Origin: Salinispirillum marinum
GTDB taxonomy: Bacteria > Pseudomonadota > Gammaproteobacteria > Pseudomonadales > Natronospirillaceae
Direction: 5' to 3' (one strand)
Assembly: GCF_042651565.1 (NCBI RefSeq)
Contig: NZ_JBHSDF010000004.1
Length of the DNA stretch: 64,000 nt
The notes under the pieces are model-generated. The model was not told where the DNA came from. It saw nothing but the letters and a program-made list of their open reading frames with translations, and ran no database searches. This document shows, one piece after another, positions 17,387 through 25,760 of the stretch (positions are counted from its first letter, which is position 1; every line of letters starts with the position of its first letter). The translations under genes and the position numbers were made by a program.

Positions 17387-17520
17387 TAAGCAGCAAGTCT
17401 GCTAACCTGCTACACCTTATAACGATAAAACTGACCGAGCCTCGGCTCAGGGACAGCTGACAACTGGCTAAGCAAGAAATAAAAAAGGTGGATACTGCAT
17501 AGGTATCATCACAACACCTA

Positions 17521-17541
17521 CGGAGGAGCGCCTGACCTCCG
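17521..17541 (+). promoter_or_regulatory. 5' leader hairpin of pntA
   Basis: CGGAGG (17521-17526) pairs exactly with CCTCCG (17536-17541), about 25 nt before the pntA start and outside its RBS (GGGAG at 17554-17558). It may act on mRNA stability or translation; the function is inferred only from position. Confidence 0.35.
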
Positions 17542-17566
17542 CTAATAACACATGGGAGCAAAACGT

Positions 17567-19135
17567 ATGTCTTTAACGATTGGCATTCCCAGAGAGACCA
17601 GCAAGCAAGAGAATCGGGTGGCTGCAACGCCAGATTCCGTATCGAAGCTGATCAAGCTGGGCTACTCTGTGGTCATTGAACGTAACGCCGGTGCCGCGGC
17701 CAACTTCGCCGATGCTGCTTATGAAGCCGCTGGTGCTGAAATCGTCACGCCCGCAAAAGTCTATTCGCGTGCTGACATTTTGTTGAAAGTGAATGGCCCA
17801 CAAGTCCGCACCGACCTGAAAAACGGCGACGAAGTCGCGCTGCTGAAAAAAGGCAGCTATTTCGTCAGTTTCTTACAACCCGCCTTAAACCCCGACACTC
17901 TCAAGCGCTTTGCCGAACAAGGCGTGACGGCATTAGCGATTGATGCCGTGCCGCGTATTTCACGCGCACAAAAAATGGACGCACTCAGCTCCATGGCCAA
18001 CATTGCGGGTTACCGTGCTGTGGTTGAAGCCGCAAACGTGTTCGGGCGCTTCTTCACCGGCCAAATTACCGCCGCCGGTAAAGTACCGCCCGCCAAGGTT
18101 ATGGTCATTGGTGCCGGTGTGGCCGGACTGGCTGCCATCGGGGCCGCCAAGTCCATGGGCGCCATCGTGCGCGCGTTTGACACTCGCCCAGCGGTTAAAG
18201 ACCAAGTCGAAAGTATGGGTGCTGAATTTCTGGAGCTGGACTTCAACGAAGACGGCACCGGCGCGGGAGGCTATGCGAAAGAGATGAGCAAAGAGTTCAT
18301 CGAAGCCGAAATGGCACTCTTTCGGGCACAAGCCAAAGAAGTGGATATCATCATCACCACCGCGTTGATTCCCGGCAAGCCTGCGCCCAAGCTGATCCTG
18401 AAAGACATGGTCGAGTCCATGAAGGACGGCAGCGTCATCGTCGATTTAGCATCGGCCAATGGCGGTAACTGTGAACTGACCTCGCCGGATGAAGTGGTGG
18501 TGCAACACGGTGTTACCATCATTGGTTACAGTAACCTACCCAGCCGCTTAGCCGCTCAGTCGTCGCAACTGTATTCCACCAACCTGGTACACCTGCTGTC
18601 CGACTTAACACCCGAGAAAAACGGCGAGATCGTCCTGAACATGGACGATGAAGTGCAGCGCGGTGCAACCGTGGTGCATGCGGGTGAAATCACCTGGCCA
18701 CCTCCGCCACCAAAAGGTGGACAAGACGGTGGCGTGAAACCCGCCGCAGCCGCAGAGCCACCAGCACCCAAGAAAGAAAAGCAACCTATCTCCGGTCGCA
18801 GCATTGCCCTGTATTGGGCGATTGCGGGTGCTCTATTGTTGGGCTTAGGTTCGGTGGCACCAACGGATTTCGTTGGTCACTTCTTTATTTTCATTCTGTC
18901 GATTTTTGTTGGTTGGCAGGTCATCTGGAACGTCAAACACAGCCTGCATACGCCTCTGATGAGCGTCACCAACGCCATCAGCAGTATCGTGATCGTCGGC
19001 GCATTGCTGCAAGTTTCCGTTGAGGGCAGCGTTATCGTGCCCGTCATGGCGACCATTGCCGTGTTTGTCACCAGTATCAACATTGCGGGTGGCTTCTTTG
19101 TCACGCACCGCATGTTGAACATGTTCCGGAAATAA
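17567..19135 (+). CDS. pntA: NAD(P) transhydrogenase subunit alpha
   Basis: PntA and PntB form the proton-translocating transhydrogenase that makes NADPH from NADH at the expense of the proton gradient. The 522 aa product starts MSLTIGIPRETSKQENRVA and has the NAD(H)-binding domain (VMVIGAGVAGLAAIGAAKSMG) and the VDIIITTALIPGKPAPKL region. A Pro/Ala linker (PPPPPKGGQDGG, about residues 385-415) leads to four C-terminal transmembrane helices from about residue 420. This is the E. coli-like form with the alpha-2 part fused rather than a separate pntAB-type gene. ATG 17567 is preferred over 17552, as GGGAG lies 8 nt upstream. Confidence 0.96.
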   Translation: MSLTIGIPRETSKQENRVAATPDSVSKLIKLGYSVVIERNAGAAANFADAAYEAAGAEIVTPAKVYSRADILLKVNGPQVRTDLKNGDEVALLKKGSYFVSFLQPALNPDTLKRFAEQGVTALAIDAVPRISRAQKMDALSSMANIAGYRAVVEAANVFGRFFTGQITAAGKVPPAKVMVIGAGVAGLAAIGAAKSMGAIVRAFDTRPAVKDQVESMGAEFLELDFNEDGTGAGGYAKEMSKEFIEAEMALFRAQAKEVDIIITTALIPGKPAPKLILKDMVESMKDGSVIVDLASANGGNCELTSPDEVVVQHGVTIIGYSNLPSRLAAQSSQLYSTNLVHLLSDLTPEKNGEIVLNMDDEVQRGATVVHAGEITWPPPPPKGGQDGGVKPAAAAEPPAPKKEKQPISGRSIALYWAIAGALLLGLGSVAPTDFVGHFFIFILSIFVGWQVIWNVKHSLHTPLMSVTNAISSIVIVGALLQVSVEGSVIVPVMATIAVFVTSINIAGGFFVTHRMLNMFRK

Positions 19136-19147
19136 GGAGAGCGACTC

Positions 19148-20539
19148 ATGATAGGCACTATCTCAATGGCGTACCTTTTTTCCGCCATTATGTTCATCCT
19201 CAGCCTGGGCGGGTTGAGTTCACAAGAAACCGCAAAACGGGGCGTATGGTATGGTGTGACCGGTATGCTGATCGCCATCATCGCCACGGTGATGAGTGCA
19301 TCAGTGCAGGCGTATGGCCTGATCGCTACCGCCATGATCATCGGCGCCATCATTGGCTTCGCTTTAGCGCGCCGCGTTGAAATGACGGCAATGCCACAAT
19401 TAGTTGCCTTATTGCACAGTTTTGTTGGTTTAGCCGCAGTATTGATTGGCTGGGGAAGTTATCTCGACCCCAACTTCTACTACAGCGGTGCGGAAATGGT
19501 GATCCACAATACCGAGATTTATCTGGGTATTTTCATCGGTGCCATCACGCTGACCGGTTCTTTGGTCGCTTTCGGCAAGCTGCAAGGTTTTATCTCTGGC
19601 AAACCGCTCACCTTGCCTGCCCGGCACTGGCTGAATCTGGTGGCGCTGATCATCACCTTCATCATTCTGGTGTTGGTTGTACCACAACAGCCAAACCCGC
19701 AAAGCGCCGCACTGATCATCGTGATGACGGCCATTGCGCTGTTGCTGGGTATCCACCTGATTGCCGCCATCGGCGGTGCCGACATGCCCGTTGTGGTATC
19801 CATGCTGAACAGCTATTCCGGCTGGGCCGCTGCGGCCACCGGCTTTATGCTGTCAAATGACCTACTGATCGTGGTGGGCGCATTGGTCGGTTCCAGTGGG
19901 GCGATTCTGTCTTACATCATGTGTAAAGGCATGAACCGTTCGTTCATCAGCGTCATCATGGGTGGCTTTGGTACGGACTCCTCCACCGCCAGCAGTGATG
20001 AAGAACACGGTGATGTGATTGCCACCTCTATTGAAGAACTGGGTGAAACCCTGGCGCAAGCCGACAGCGTGATCATTGTGCCCGGTTTTGGCATGGCGGT
20101 AGCAACGGCCCAAGGTGCGGTCAGTGACCTCACTACCACGTTGCGCAAACAGGGCAAGAATGTCCGCTTTGCTATCCACCCCGTCGCAGGCCGCTTACCC
20201 GGCCACATGAACGTACTGTTGGCGGAAGCTAACGTACCTTATGACATCGTGATGGAGATGGATGAAATCAATGAAGATTTCCCAACCACCGATGTGGTGT
20301 TGGTGATCGGCGCCAACGACATCGTCAATCCCGACGCCATTGAAAAGCCCAACAGCCCCATTGCTGGAATGCCGGTACTGGAAGTTTGGAAGGCGCGTCA
20401 ATGCGTGGTCTTAAAACGCAGCATGGCCACTGGCTACGCTGGCGTACAAAACCCGCTGTTCTTCAAAGAGAACACCCGTATGTTGTTTGGTGACGCCAAA
20501 GACAGCGTGCAGAAACTGGCGCAAACACTGAGTTCCTAA
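19148..20539 (+). CDS. pntB: NAD(P) transhydrogenase subunit beta
   Basis: The 463 aa protein has about nine transmembrane helices in its first 260 residues, including SYSGWAAAATGFML, and a soluble NADP(H)-binding domain (about 285-463) with IIVPGFGMAVATAQ, RFAIHPVAGRLPGHMNVLLA, VLVIGANDIVNP and RSMATGYAGVQNPLF. These are hallmark PntB motifs. An AAGGAGA RBS precedes the ATG 12 nt after the pntA stop, so both subunits are translated from one message. A strong hairpin follows the stop. Confidence 0.97.
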   Translation: MIGTISMAYLFSAIMFILSLGGLSSQETAKRGVWYGVTGMLIAIIATVMSASVQAYGLIATAMIIGAIIGFALARRVEMTAMPQLVALLHSFVGLAAVLIGWGSYLDPNFYYSGAEMVIHNTEIYLGIFIGAITLTGSLVAFGKLQGFISGKPLTLPARHWLNLVALIITFIILVLVVPQQPNPQSAALIIVMTAIALLLGIHLIAAIGGADMPVVVSMLNSYSGWAAAATGFMLSNDLLIVVGALVGSSGAILSYIMCKGMNRSFISVIMGGFGTDSSTASSDEEHGDVIATSIEELGETLAQADSVIIVPGFGMAVATAQGAVSDLTTTLRKQGKNVRFAIHPVAGRLPGHMNVLLAEANVPYDIVMEMDEINEDFPTTDVVLVIGANDIVNPDAIEKPNSPIAGMPVLEVWKARQCVVLKRSMATGYAGVQNPLFFKENTRMLFGDAKDSVQKLAQTLSS

Positions 20540-20555
20540 CGGCTCGATGACCTAT

Positions 20556-20586
20556 GTTATCCGGCGCTTCATGAGCGCTGGGTAAC
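20556..20586 (+). terminator. 13 bp hairpin ending the pntAB unit
   Basis: Arms at 20556-20568 and 20574-20586 form 13 base pairs, two of them G-T, with a TCATG loop, beginning 16 nt after the pntB stop. The T-run after it is weak (CTATTTCC), so termination may be partial. Confidence 0.65.
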
Positions 20587-20714
20587 CTATTTCCAAACGA
20601 CATGCCCTACCGCAAACCCGCACTCTAGCGGGTGCACGCATCCCACACTTGGAAGCACCCGAACTACCATGCTATCGTGCCGTATTCTTTTCGGATTCAC
20701 ATGGTCGTAACACT

Positions 20715-21206
20715 ATGCATACCGTCGGAAAACTGCGCCGCTTCCTCAGCTTTGTGCTCGCTGTGGGCTGCACAACCGCCCTGGGCAGCGCCGTGCAAAC
20801 CCAATTCAATCTGGCTGCGCTGGCCGCGATGGACGTTGATATCGACTGGGCCGTGCGCTGGTCTAGCACGCAACATGATCTGCTCTACTTCAGCCCCATA
20901 TTTGCCATCTTGGTCGTTCCGGGGTTTTTCTTCGCTTTTTTACTGGCCGGTGTGTTGGCGCGCTTACTTTCTCCGCTGCGCGGCCTTATCTTCGCGTTGG
21001 CGGGGGGCAGCGCCTTGTGGGTTGCTTTCTGGGTCATCAATACGGTCTTACCCATGCCCACCTTAATCGCCGCTACCCGCACATCGCTTGGCTTGTACAG
21101 CATGGTACTGACCGGTGTCGTAGGCGGTTGGGTGTTTGCCCGTCTGACCCGCACGGGCCGCCAAGGCTGGGATCCACAAGGCGACATCAGAATGAGGTTT
21201 CGTTAA
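20715..21206 (+). CDS. membrane protein of unknown function
   Basis: The family is not recognised. The 163 aa product has four hydrophobic segments: near the N terminus (RFLSFVLAVGCTTALGSAV), and about residues 57-82, 88-112 and 123-145. A short extracytoplasmic-looking loop (DIDWAVRWSSTQHDLLYFS) follows the first. I use ATG 20715 because upstream codons in this frame give an unrelated charged peptide. Its stop overlaps the start of the next gene as TAATG, so translation of the sugar-dehydrogenase-like gene is probably coupled to it. Confidence 0.65.
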   Translation: MHTVGKLRRFLSFVLAVGCTTALGSAVQTQFNLAALAAMDVDIDWAVRWSSTQHDLLYFSPIFAILVVPGFFFAFLLAGVLARLLSPLRGLIFALAGGSALWVAFWVINTVLPMPTLIAATRTSLGLYSMVLTGVVGGWVFARLTRTGRQGWDPQGDIRMRFR

Positions 21207-22351
21207 TGTTTTGCTCAATCTTGTCACGCCCTTTCGGCGCAACGCTCGTATTTTTGGCCGGGCTCGGTTTTCTGCCCGTCGTGAGTCATGCCCAGACCAC
21301 AGAACCAACATCGACCGAGCGCGTACAGATCGATGTCATCACCACCGGGCTGAATTATCCCTGGGCGCTGACTTTCCTGCCCGATGGGCGCATGCTGATT
21401 ACCGAACGTACCGGCCATCTGCGTTTGGTCACTCAGGACGGCGTATTGCTCGACCGCCGCGTACCCGGCCTGCCAGACATCTATGTTTCCGGCCAAGGTG
21501 GGCTACAAGACATTGCCCTCGCGCCTGACTTCGCTACCAGCCAGCGTGTCTTTTTCAGCTACAGTTGTGGCACCGAGCAAGCAAATCATCTGTGTTTGGC
21601 GTCTGCACGCTTCGTTGACGACAGCCTTTCTGAGGTGCAGGAAATCTTTCGCACGCAGCCCGCCAAAGCAGGTAGCGCCCACTATGGCGGGCGTATGGCC
21701 TTTTTGCCCGATCAAACACTTTTGCTGACCACCGGCGATGGGTTCGATTACCGCGAACAGGCCCAGAATCGAACCAACACCTTGGGCAAAATTGTCCGTG
21801 TGGAACAAGACGGCTCAATACCGAATGACAACCCCTTTTTAGATCAACCTGAAGCTGCCCCCGAGCTGTATTCATTGGGCCATCGCAACCCGCAAGGTAT
21901 CGTCTACGACCCCATCACCCAACAAGTGATCAGTCACGAACATGGCCCGCGTGGCGGCGATGAAGTGAACAGAATTCAGGCCGGTAATAACTACGGCTGG
22001 CCTATTGTGACCACTGGATTGGATTATACGGGCGCGATGGTCACACCGTTTCAGCAACGTGCGGGTATGCAAGAACCACTGTGGACATGGACACCGTCCA
22101 TTGCACCTTCGGGCCTAGCGGTCTATACCGGAGATCTTTTCCCTCAGTGGCGCGGGCATTTATTCGTCACCGCGCTCGCGGGTAAAGCCTTGCACCGGCT
22201 GAAATGGACCGGCAATCAAATTCTGACCGAAGAACGGTTGCTGGTGAACTTGGACGAACGCTTACGCGATGTGCGTGTCGGGCCAGATGGGGCTATTTAT
22301 GTGCTGACCGATAGCGCTGAAGGCCGTTTATTGCGGCTCACTCCGAATTGA
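21206..22351 (+). CDS. PQQ-dependent aldose sugar dehydrogenase (YliI-like)
   Basis: The 381 aa protein has a signal peptide (LSRPFGATLVFLAGLGFLPVVSHAQ) and a six-bladed propeller of the soluble glucose/sorbosone dehydrogenase family. Recognisable motifs are LNYPWALTFLPDGRMLITER, GQGGLQDIALAPDF, HYGGRMAFLPD, YSLGHRNPQGIVYDP, SHEHGPRGGDEVN and APSGLAVYTGD. The conserved His, Arg and Gln positions of PQQ-binding homologues are present. It would oxidise aldoses in the periplasm. No PQQ biosynthesis genes are in the window. The start ATG overlaps the previous stop by one base. Confidence 0.88.
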   Translation: MFCSILSRPFGATLVFLAGLGFLPVVSHAQTTEPTSTERVQIDVITTGLNYPWALTFLPDGRMLITERTGHLRLVTQDGVLLDRRVPGLPDIYVSGQGGLQDIALAPDFATSQRVFFSYSCGTEQANHLCLASARFVDDSLSEVQEIFRTQPAKAGSAHYGGRMAFLPDQTLLLTTGDGFDYREQAQNRTNTLGKIVRVEQDGSIPNDNPFLDQPEAAPELYSLGHRNPQGIVYDPITQQVISHEHGPRGGDEVNRIQAGNNYGWPIVTTGLDYTGAMVTPFQQRAGMQEPLWTWTPSIAPSGLAVYTGDLFPQWRGHLFVTALAGKALHRLKWTGNQILTEERLLVNLDERLRDVRVGPDGAIYVLTDSAEGRLLRLTPN

Positions 22352-22354
22352 GTG

Positions 22355-22472
22355 AACCGGCATTTGGCTTAGGTATCAGAGCTTGGCGCGCTTTTATTGT
22401 TCCTTGATCGAGCAATGTCAATTTGGCGCTCGGACCTTTGCAAACGCTCGCGCGCGTTCTGATAACCCGGTT
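22355..22472. repeat. 118 bp imperfect palindrome between convergent genes
   Basis: Matching segments occur in mirror order: AACCGG 22355-22360 with CCGGTT 22467-22472, TATCAGA 22374-22380 with TCTGATA 22458-22464, and GCGCGC about 22386-22391 with GCGCGC 22450-22455. The centre is 58 nt. It lies between the sugar-dehydrogenase stop and the convergent SDR stop, so a bidirectional terminator or small palindromic element are both possible. Confidence 0.45.
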
Positions 22473-23460
22473 ATTTGGCCGATTTAACAGCTTCAGCCGA
22501 TGCTATTAACGCATCCTTAACCGGTATAAATTTGAAGCCAAAGGTTTTTTCAGCCTTATCGCCAGATACGGCGAGTGTGCGACCTATATTGTCTGCAACC
22601 ATTTTCACGTCTTTAGACACCAGACCTATGATTTTCAGTAGCCAGCTGGGTGCTTCTCGGGAGGGCGTTTTAAGAGTTGCATCCCAGTTTTTAAGCATAC
22701 TACCCAGCTCAAAGATGCGGTATGCGCCACTGGACGCTGCAAATCGTTCGCCTTTTGTGGCCTCAAGCTCGATGGCCTCAACGTGCATACGCGCAACGTC
22801 CCGCACATCAACCGCTACCATATCCATGGGCGGTGCCATTGGAATCTTGCCCGACATAAGTTGCTCAACCAATTCGAGAGAGGAGCCATATCGTGCATCC
22901 ATCGGAGGTCCGAATACCGCACCGGGATTGATGGTGGTGAGTGCCATGTCGGGATGCTGTGCTACGAAATCCCAAGCCGCTTTTTCGGCCAATGTTTTAG
23001 ACGCCTCATAAGCGCCTACCGAGGGGTCGGTCGGTGTTGTCCAATTCGCTTCTGTCGACGGTTGCATTTTTGGCTTGTCTGCTTGCTTGTAGATGGCAGC
23101 ACAAGAGGATGTGAGAATCACTCGTTTGATACCAGCGGCTTGCGCAGCTCGTAGCGCTCGCAACGTGCCGTCTACGGCAGGGCGAATAAGTTCCTCGGGG
23201 TCTTTCGGTTCGCTCAACGGGAATGGTGAAGCGGTATGAATGAGCACGTCACAACCCTGAAGCGCCTCATGCCAACCATCGTCTTTGTTCAGGTCCAACA
23301 TGGAGAATTCGATGGTCGCTGTCGGGAACAAGCCTTGAAGTTCCTGCTTTCTTTGGTCAGACCGCACCGAGGCACGCACGGAGTAACCTTTTTCGATCAG
23401 CTCTCGAAGAATGTGTTTGGCAATAAAGCCGGATGCACCGGTTAAAAACACTTTACTCAT
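22471..23460 (-). CDS. NAD(P)-dependent extended SDR (dihydroflavonol-reductase-like)
   Basis: The 329 aa protein opens MSKVFLTGASGFIAKHILRE, the extended-SDR GxxGxxG motif, and has LDLNKDDGWHEALQGCDVLIHTASP, RVILTSSCAAIYKQ, and the catalytic YEASKTLAEKAAW (YxxxK). It resembles bacterial cinnamyl/dihydroflavonol reductase-like enzymes acting on aldehydes or ketones; the substrate is unknown. ATG 23460 is chosen: AGGA lies 8-9 nt upstream and it overlaps the tetR stop as ATGA. The gene is cotranscribed with, and presumably controlled by, the upstream TetR regulator. Confidence 0.85.
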   Translation of the reverse strand: MSKVFLTGASGFIAKHILRELIEKGYSVRASVRSDQRKQELQGLFPTATIEFSMLDLNKDDGWHEALQGCDVLIHTASPFPLSEPKDPEELIRPAVDGTLRALRAAQAAGIKRVILTSSCAAIYKQADKPKMQPSTEANWTTPTDPSVGAYEASKTLAEKAAWDFVAQHPDMALTTINPGAVFGPPMDARYGSSLELVEQLMSGKIPMAPPMDMVAVDVRDVARMHVEAIELEATKGERFAASSGAYRIFELGSMLKNWDATLKTPSREAPSWLLKIIGLVSKDVKMVADNIGRTLAVSGDKAEKTFGFKFIPVKDALIASAEAVKSAK

Positions 23461-23999
23461 GGGTTCAGTCCTATCGCGTTGCATAGCATCTCAAAGGCTA
23501 GATTCTCACCCTGACGATCGAGCTGCTCATTGATAACAAGGTCAATATGGAAAAATACCAATTGACCAATGAACGAGACGCTTGGGCCTCGGATGATTCC
23601 GCGGTCTAGCCCCATGTATATCCAAGCAGCATGGGGCTCTACCACAGCACTTACTTCTGCTTGCGCATCAGCACTGGCAAGGCCTGCATCCAATAAAAGA
23701 TGCATGACTCGACGACGTTCAGGATATCGATTTGCCCAGTTCATGTAGCCATCCCAGTTGGCACGCAATGTGACCTTCGTGAGAGGATCTTCACCGCAAT
23801 AGCGCATATTGGCGAACATGCCAATCTTTGCTTCTGTATAGATGGCATCAATCAGGGCTTGTTTTGTTGGGAAAACATTAAACAACGTGCCATTCGACAC
23901 GCCGGCGGCTTTAGCAATTTTTGCTGTGGGCACACTAACACCCTGCTCCAAGAAGAGAGATGTTGCGGCATCTAGGATTTGGTTTCTTCGATCAGTCAT
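23457..23999 (-). CDS. TetR-family transcriptional regulator
   Basis: The 180 aa protein has an N-terminal TetR HTH (RNQILDAATSLFLEQGVSVPTAKIAKAAGVSNGTLFNVFPTKQ, residues about 4-47) and a divergent helical ligand-binding domain. It overlaps the SDR gene by 4 nt (ATGA), and a perfect TGACTAGTCA palindrome lies 20 bp upstream of its start. The expected role is repression of this two-gene unit until an aldehyde, ketone or related ligand is present; the ligand is unknown. Confidence 0.88.
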   Translation of the reverse strand: MTDRRNQILDAATSLFLEQGVSVPTAKIAKAAGVSNGTLFNVFPTKQALIDAIYTEAKIGMFANMRYCGEDPLTKVTLRANWDGYMNWANRYPERRRVMHLLLDAGLASADAQAEVSAVVEPHAAWIYMGLDRGIIRGPSVSFIGQLVFFHIDLVINEQLDRQGENLAFEMLCNAIGLNP

Positions 24000-24019
24000 A
24001 CGCCAATCGTATATAGGAG

Positions 24020-24029
24020 TGACTAGTCA
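24020..24029 (-). promoter_or_regulatory. candidate TetR operator
   Basis: TGACTAGTCA is a perfect 10 bp palindrome, and the longer minus-strand sequence TTGACTGACTAGTCACTCC has extra partial symmetry. A TATATA -10-like element lies between it and the tetR start. The position suits autorepression of tetR-SDR. Confidence 0.5.
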
Positions 24030-24045
24030 GTCAAACCATTTTTTG

Positions 24046-25074
24046 CTAGAGATGATGCGCAGCGGGTATCAGTACCTGAGCGACAATTTGGTGCAATTCA
24101 CGCAGGTAGCGACCGCCGGGTGATGGCGGGTTCGGGTCGGAGGTAATTACCACGGTGAGTTCAACACTCGGCACGACATATAATACCTGACCACCAAAAC
24201 CCCGCCCGTAGTAGACCCTCTCTCCCGCCAATTCAGTAATGAACCAACCGTAGCCATAGGCATCGTCGGTCCATGGCGAACGGTCGTTCGGTTGCCATGA
24301 TGTATTGACCCACCGTTCGGACAACACTTGCACGCCATTGTGCCGCCCACCTTGCCGGTACATTTCACCGAAGGTTAATAGATCGCGCGGCGACATCACC
24401 ATATCGTTGCCACCGAAATACGCGCCTTGCGGGTCACGTAACCAGGGGTCGATGCGAATTCCCAAGGGTTCACCCAAGTATTCCCGCGCGAGGGCCAGGG
24501 TGCTGCGACCCGTTGTTTCCGTAAGTGCCACCGATGCGAGGTGCGTGCTGCCCGTTGAATAGAGCATGCGTCCACCCGGCTCATCGACAAACGGTCGGCT
24601 TAACGCGTAGGCTACCCAATCATTGCTCACCACCCAACGGCCATAATTGCGACCGGATGTCCGCTCTAAACCCGCCTGCATCGACACCAGGTTCGCCAGC
24701 GTGATCCGCTCGATGCCCGGTGTGGCATTGTCCGGGATGCGGTTCGGCATCAGATCTGTTATCGCTTGGTCAAGCCGCACCTCACCGCGATCGACCGCAC
24801 CACCCACAACCGCTGACAGCACAGTTTTCGAAAGGGATTTGATGTTGGCCGGGGTATCCAAACCGGGTCCACGGAAGGCTTCAGCAATAATCACGTCGCC
24901 GTCATGAGCCGCCATTATGCTGTGCAACCGAGGGAACTCGGCGGCCATATTCAACGCTTGCTGTCGGGCGGATTCGGGAAAATCGCTGGCATAGGTTTCA
25001 GCACTCAACCATGCCAGAGGTAGAGCCAAGCAGAGGGCGATAAGTGACTGAACCAGACGATTTTTGTACGACAT
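24046..25074 (-). CDS. exported serine hydrolase of the beta-lactamase / class C family
   Basis: The 342 aa protein has a signal peptide (SLIALCLALPLAWLSAETYA) and the penicillin-binding fold of class C beta-lactamase-like hydrolases. The nucleophile motif SxxK is SLSK (ANIKSLSKTVLSAVVG), and an active-site-like Tyr motif may be in YGYGWFIT. The C terminus has the GGQVLYVVPSVELTVVITSD strands. Such proteins are esterases, D-amino acid peptidases or of unknown substrate; no clear beta-lactamase KTG is seen. It ends 46 nt before tetR, on the same strand, and may read toward that operator region. Confidence 0.85.
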   Translation of the reverse strand: MSYKNRLVQSLIALCLALPLAWLSAETYASDFPESARQQALNMAAEFPRLHSIMAAHDGDVIIAEAFRGPGLDTPANIKSLSKTVLSAVVGGAVDRGEVRLDQAITDLMPNRIPDNATPGIERITLANLVSMQAGLERTSGRNYGRWVVSNDWVAYALSRPFVDEPGGRMLYSTGSTHLASVALTETTGRSTLALAREYLGEPLGIRIDPWLRDPQGAYFGGNDMVMSPRDLLTFGEMYRQGGRHNGVQVLSERWVNTSWQPNDRSPWTDDAYGYGWFITELAGERVYYGRGFGGQVLYVVPSVELTVVITSDPNPPSPGGRYLRELHQIVAQVLIPAAHHL

Positions 25075-25149
25075 GTATTTTGACCAGTGCTGTTTTACCC
25101 ACCAAAGAATACTGGGCTTAGCACGAATTGGATCAAACCGGTTGATATA

Positions 25150-25181
25150 AACAAAAACAAGCCGCTCAATGGCGGCTTGTT
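25150..25181 (-). terminator. intrinsic terminator of the DUF4168 gene
   Basis: On the minus strand AACAAGCCGC (25172-25181 complement) and GCGGCTTGTT (25156-25165 complement) form a 10 bp stem with a 6 nt loop, followed by a T-rich run (TTTTTGTTT). It lies 24 nt after the DUF4168 stop and isolates that gene from the serine hydrolase gene. Confidence 0.85.
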
Positions 25182-25204
25182 CTGACTCCTAATAAAGGGT
25201 TTCT

Positions 25205-25567
25205 TTAGTTCATCATAGTTTGTACGCGCTCAAGCAATTCCGGGTCATTCTGAAGAGCGAAAGCAATCATGTTGTAGGTTTCAACCTCTAACCCTTTGTC
25301 TTCCACCGCGTCGACCATCAATTGCCCGGCCTCTTCCTGCAATACTGTTGCTTGCTCAGGATCTTCGATAGTGGCTAAACGCTCGGAATATTCAACCCGG
25401 ATCTCTTGAATGTCCGATTGCACTTCAACAAACAACGACAACTGGTTTTCGTCAAAGTCGGTACCCAACTGAGGTACTTCTTGCGCCATAGCGCCACCGC
25501 TGAAGCCCAGCGCTAGAACCAGCGCCAACAGAAGGGCATTTGCACGCGTCATTGATGATTTAAACAT
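25205..25567 (-). CDS. secreted DUF4168 protein under sigma-54 control
   Basis: The 120 aa product has a clear signal peptide (ANALLLALVLALGFSGGAMAQ) and a mature, strongly acidic helical part that fits DUF4168: FDENQLSLFVEVQSDIQEIR, EEAGQLMVDAVEDKGLEVET and a final YNMIAFALQNDPELLERV. The function of the family is unknown; the protein should be periplasmic. AGGAG lies about 10 nt before the ATG. It is a single-gene transcript: a sigma-54 type promoter 40 bp upstream and an intrinsic terminator after it. Divergent from an NtrC-type two-component system, it is that system's most likely target. Confidence 0.8.
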   Translation of the reverse strand: MFKSSMTRANALLLALVLALGFSGGAMAQEVPQLGTDFDENQLSLFVEVQSDIQEIRVEYSERLATIEDPEQATVLQEEAGQLMVDAVEDKGLEVETYNMIAFALQNDPELLERVQTMMN

Positions 25568-25607
25568 AGGGTATATCTCCTATTTTTCATGAATACATTC
25601 GACGTGT

Positions 25608-25623
25608 TGCACACCCTGTACCA
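25608..25623 (-). promoter_or_regulatory. sigma-54 (-24/-12) promoter of the DUF4168 gene
   Basis: The minus strand reads TGGTACAGGGTGTGCA. The invariant GG and GC are separated by exactly 10 nt, and 12 or more of the conserved positions of TGGCACG-N4-TTGCW are kept, allowing Y/R variation. Transcription would start about 30 nt before the ATG. Confidence 0.75.
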
Positions 25624-25741
25624 ACTGCATTAAACGTGCAAAAAACTTCTATATGTCATTGTTTTATATGTATTTTTTAAAATTCAATCCGGTTTAGGGA
25701 TGGCCTGACCCGATGCTTTAGCATTGACCTACGACCAAGAA

Positions 25742-25760
25742 ATGTGTCATTTTGACGCAT
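25742..25760. promoter_or_regulatory. inverted repeat, candidate enhancer site for the NtrC-type regulator
   Basis: ATGTGTCATTTTGACGCAT is an 8+3+8 inverted repeat with 7 of 8 pairs matching. It lies about 140 bp upstream of the sigma-54 promoter, a usual distance for an enhancer-binding protein. A half-site-like TATGTCATT is at 25652-25660. It overlaps the first candidate start codon of the kinase gene. Confidence 0.45.

Noticed and set aside
25701..25716. Second sigma-54 promoter before the kinase gene (TGGCCTGACCCGATGC)
   Set aside because: The GG and GC are separated by 11 instead of 10 nt, which normally abolishes function.
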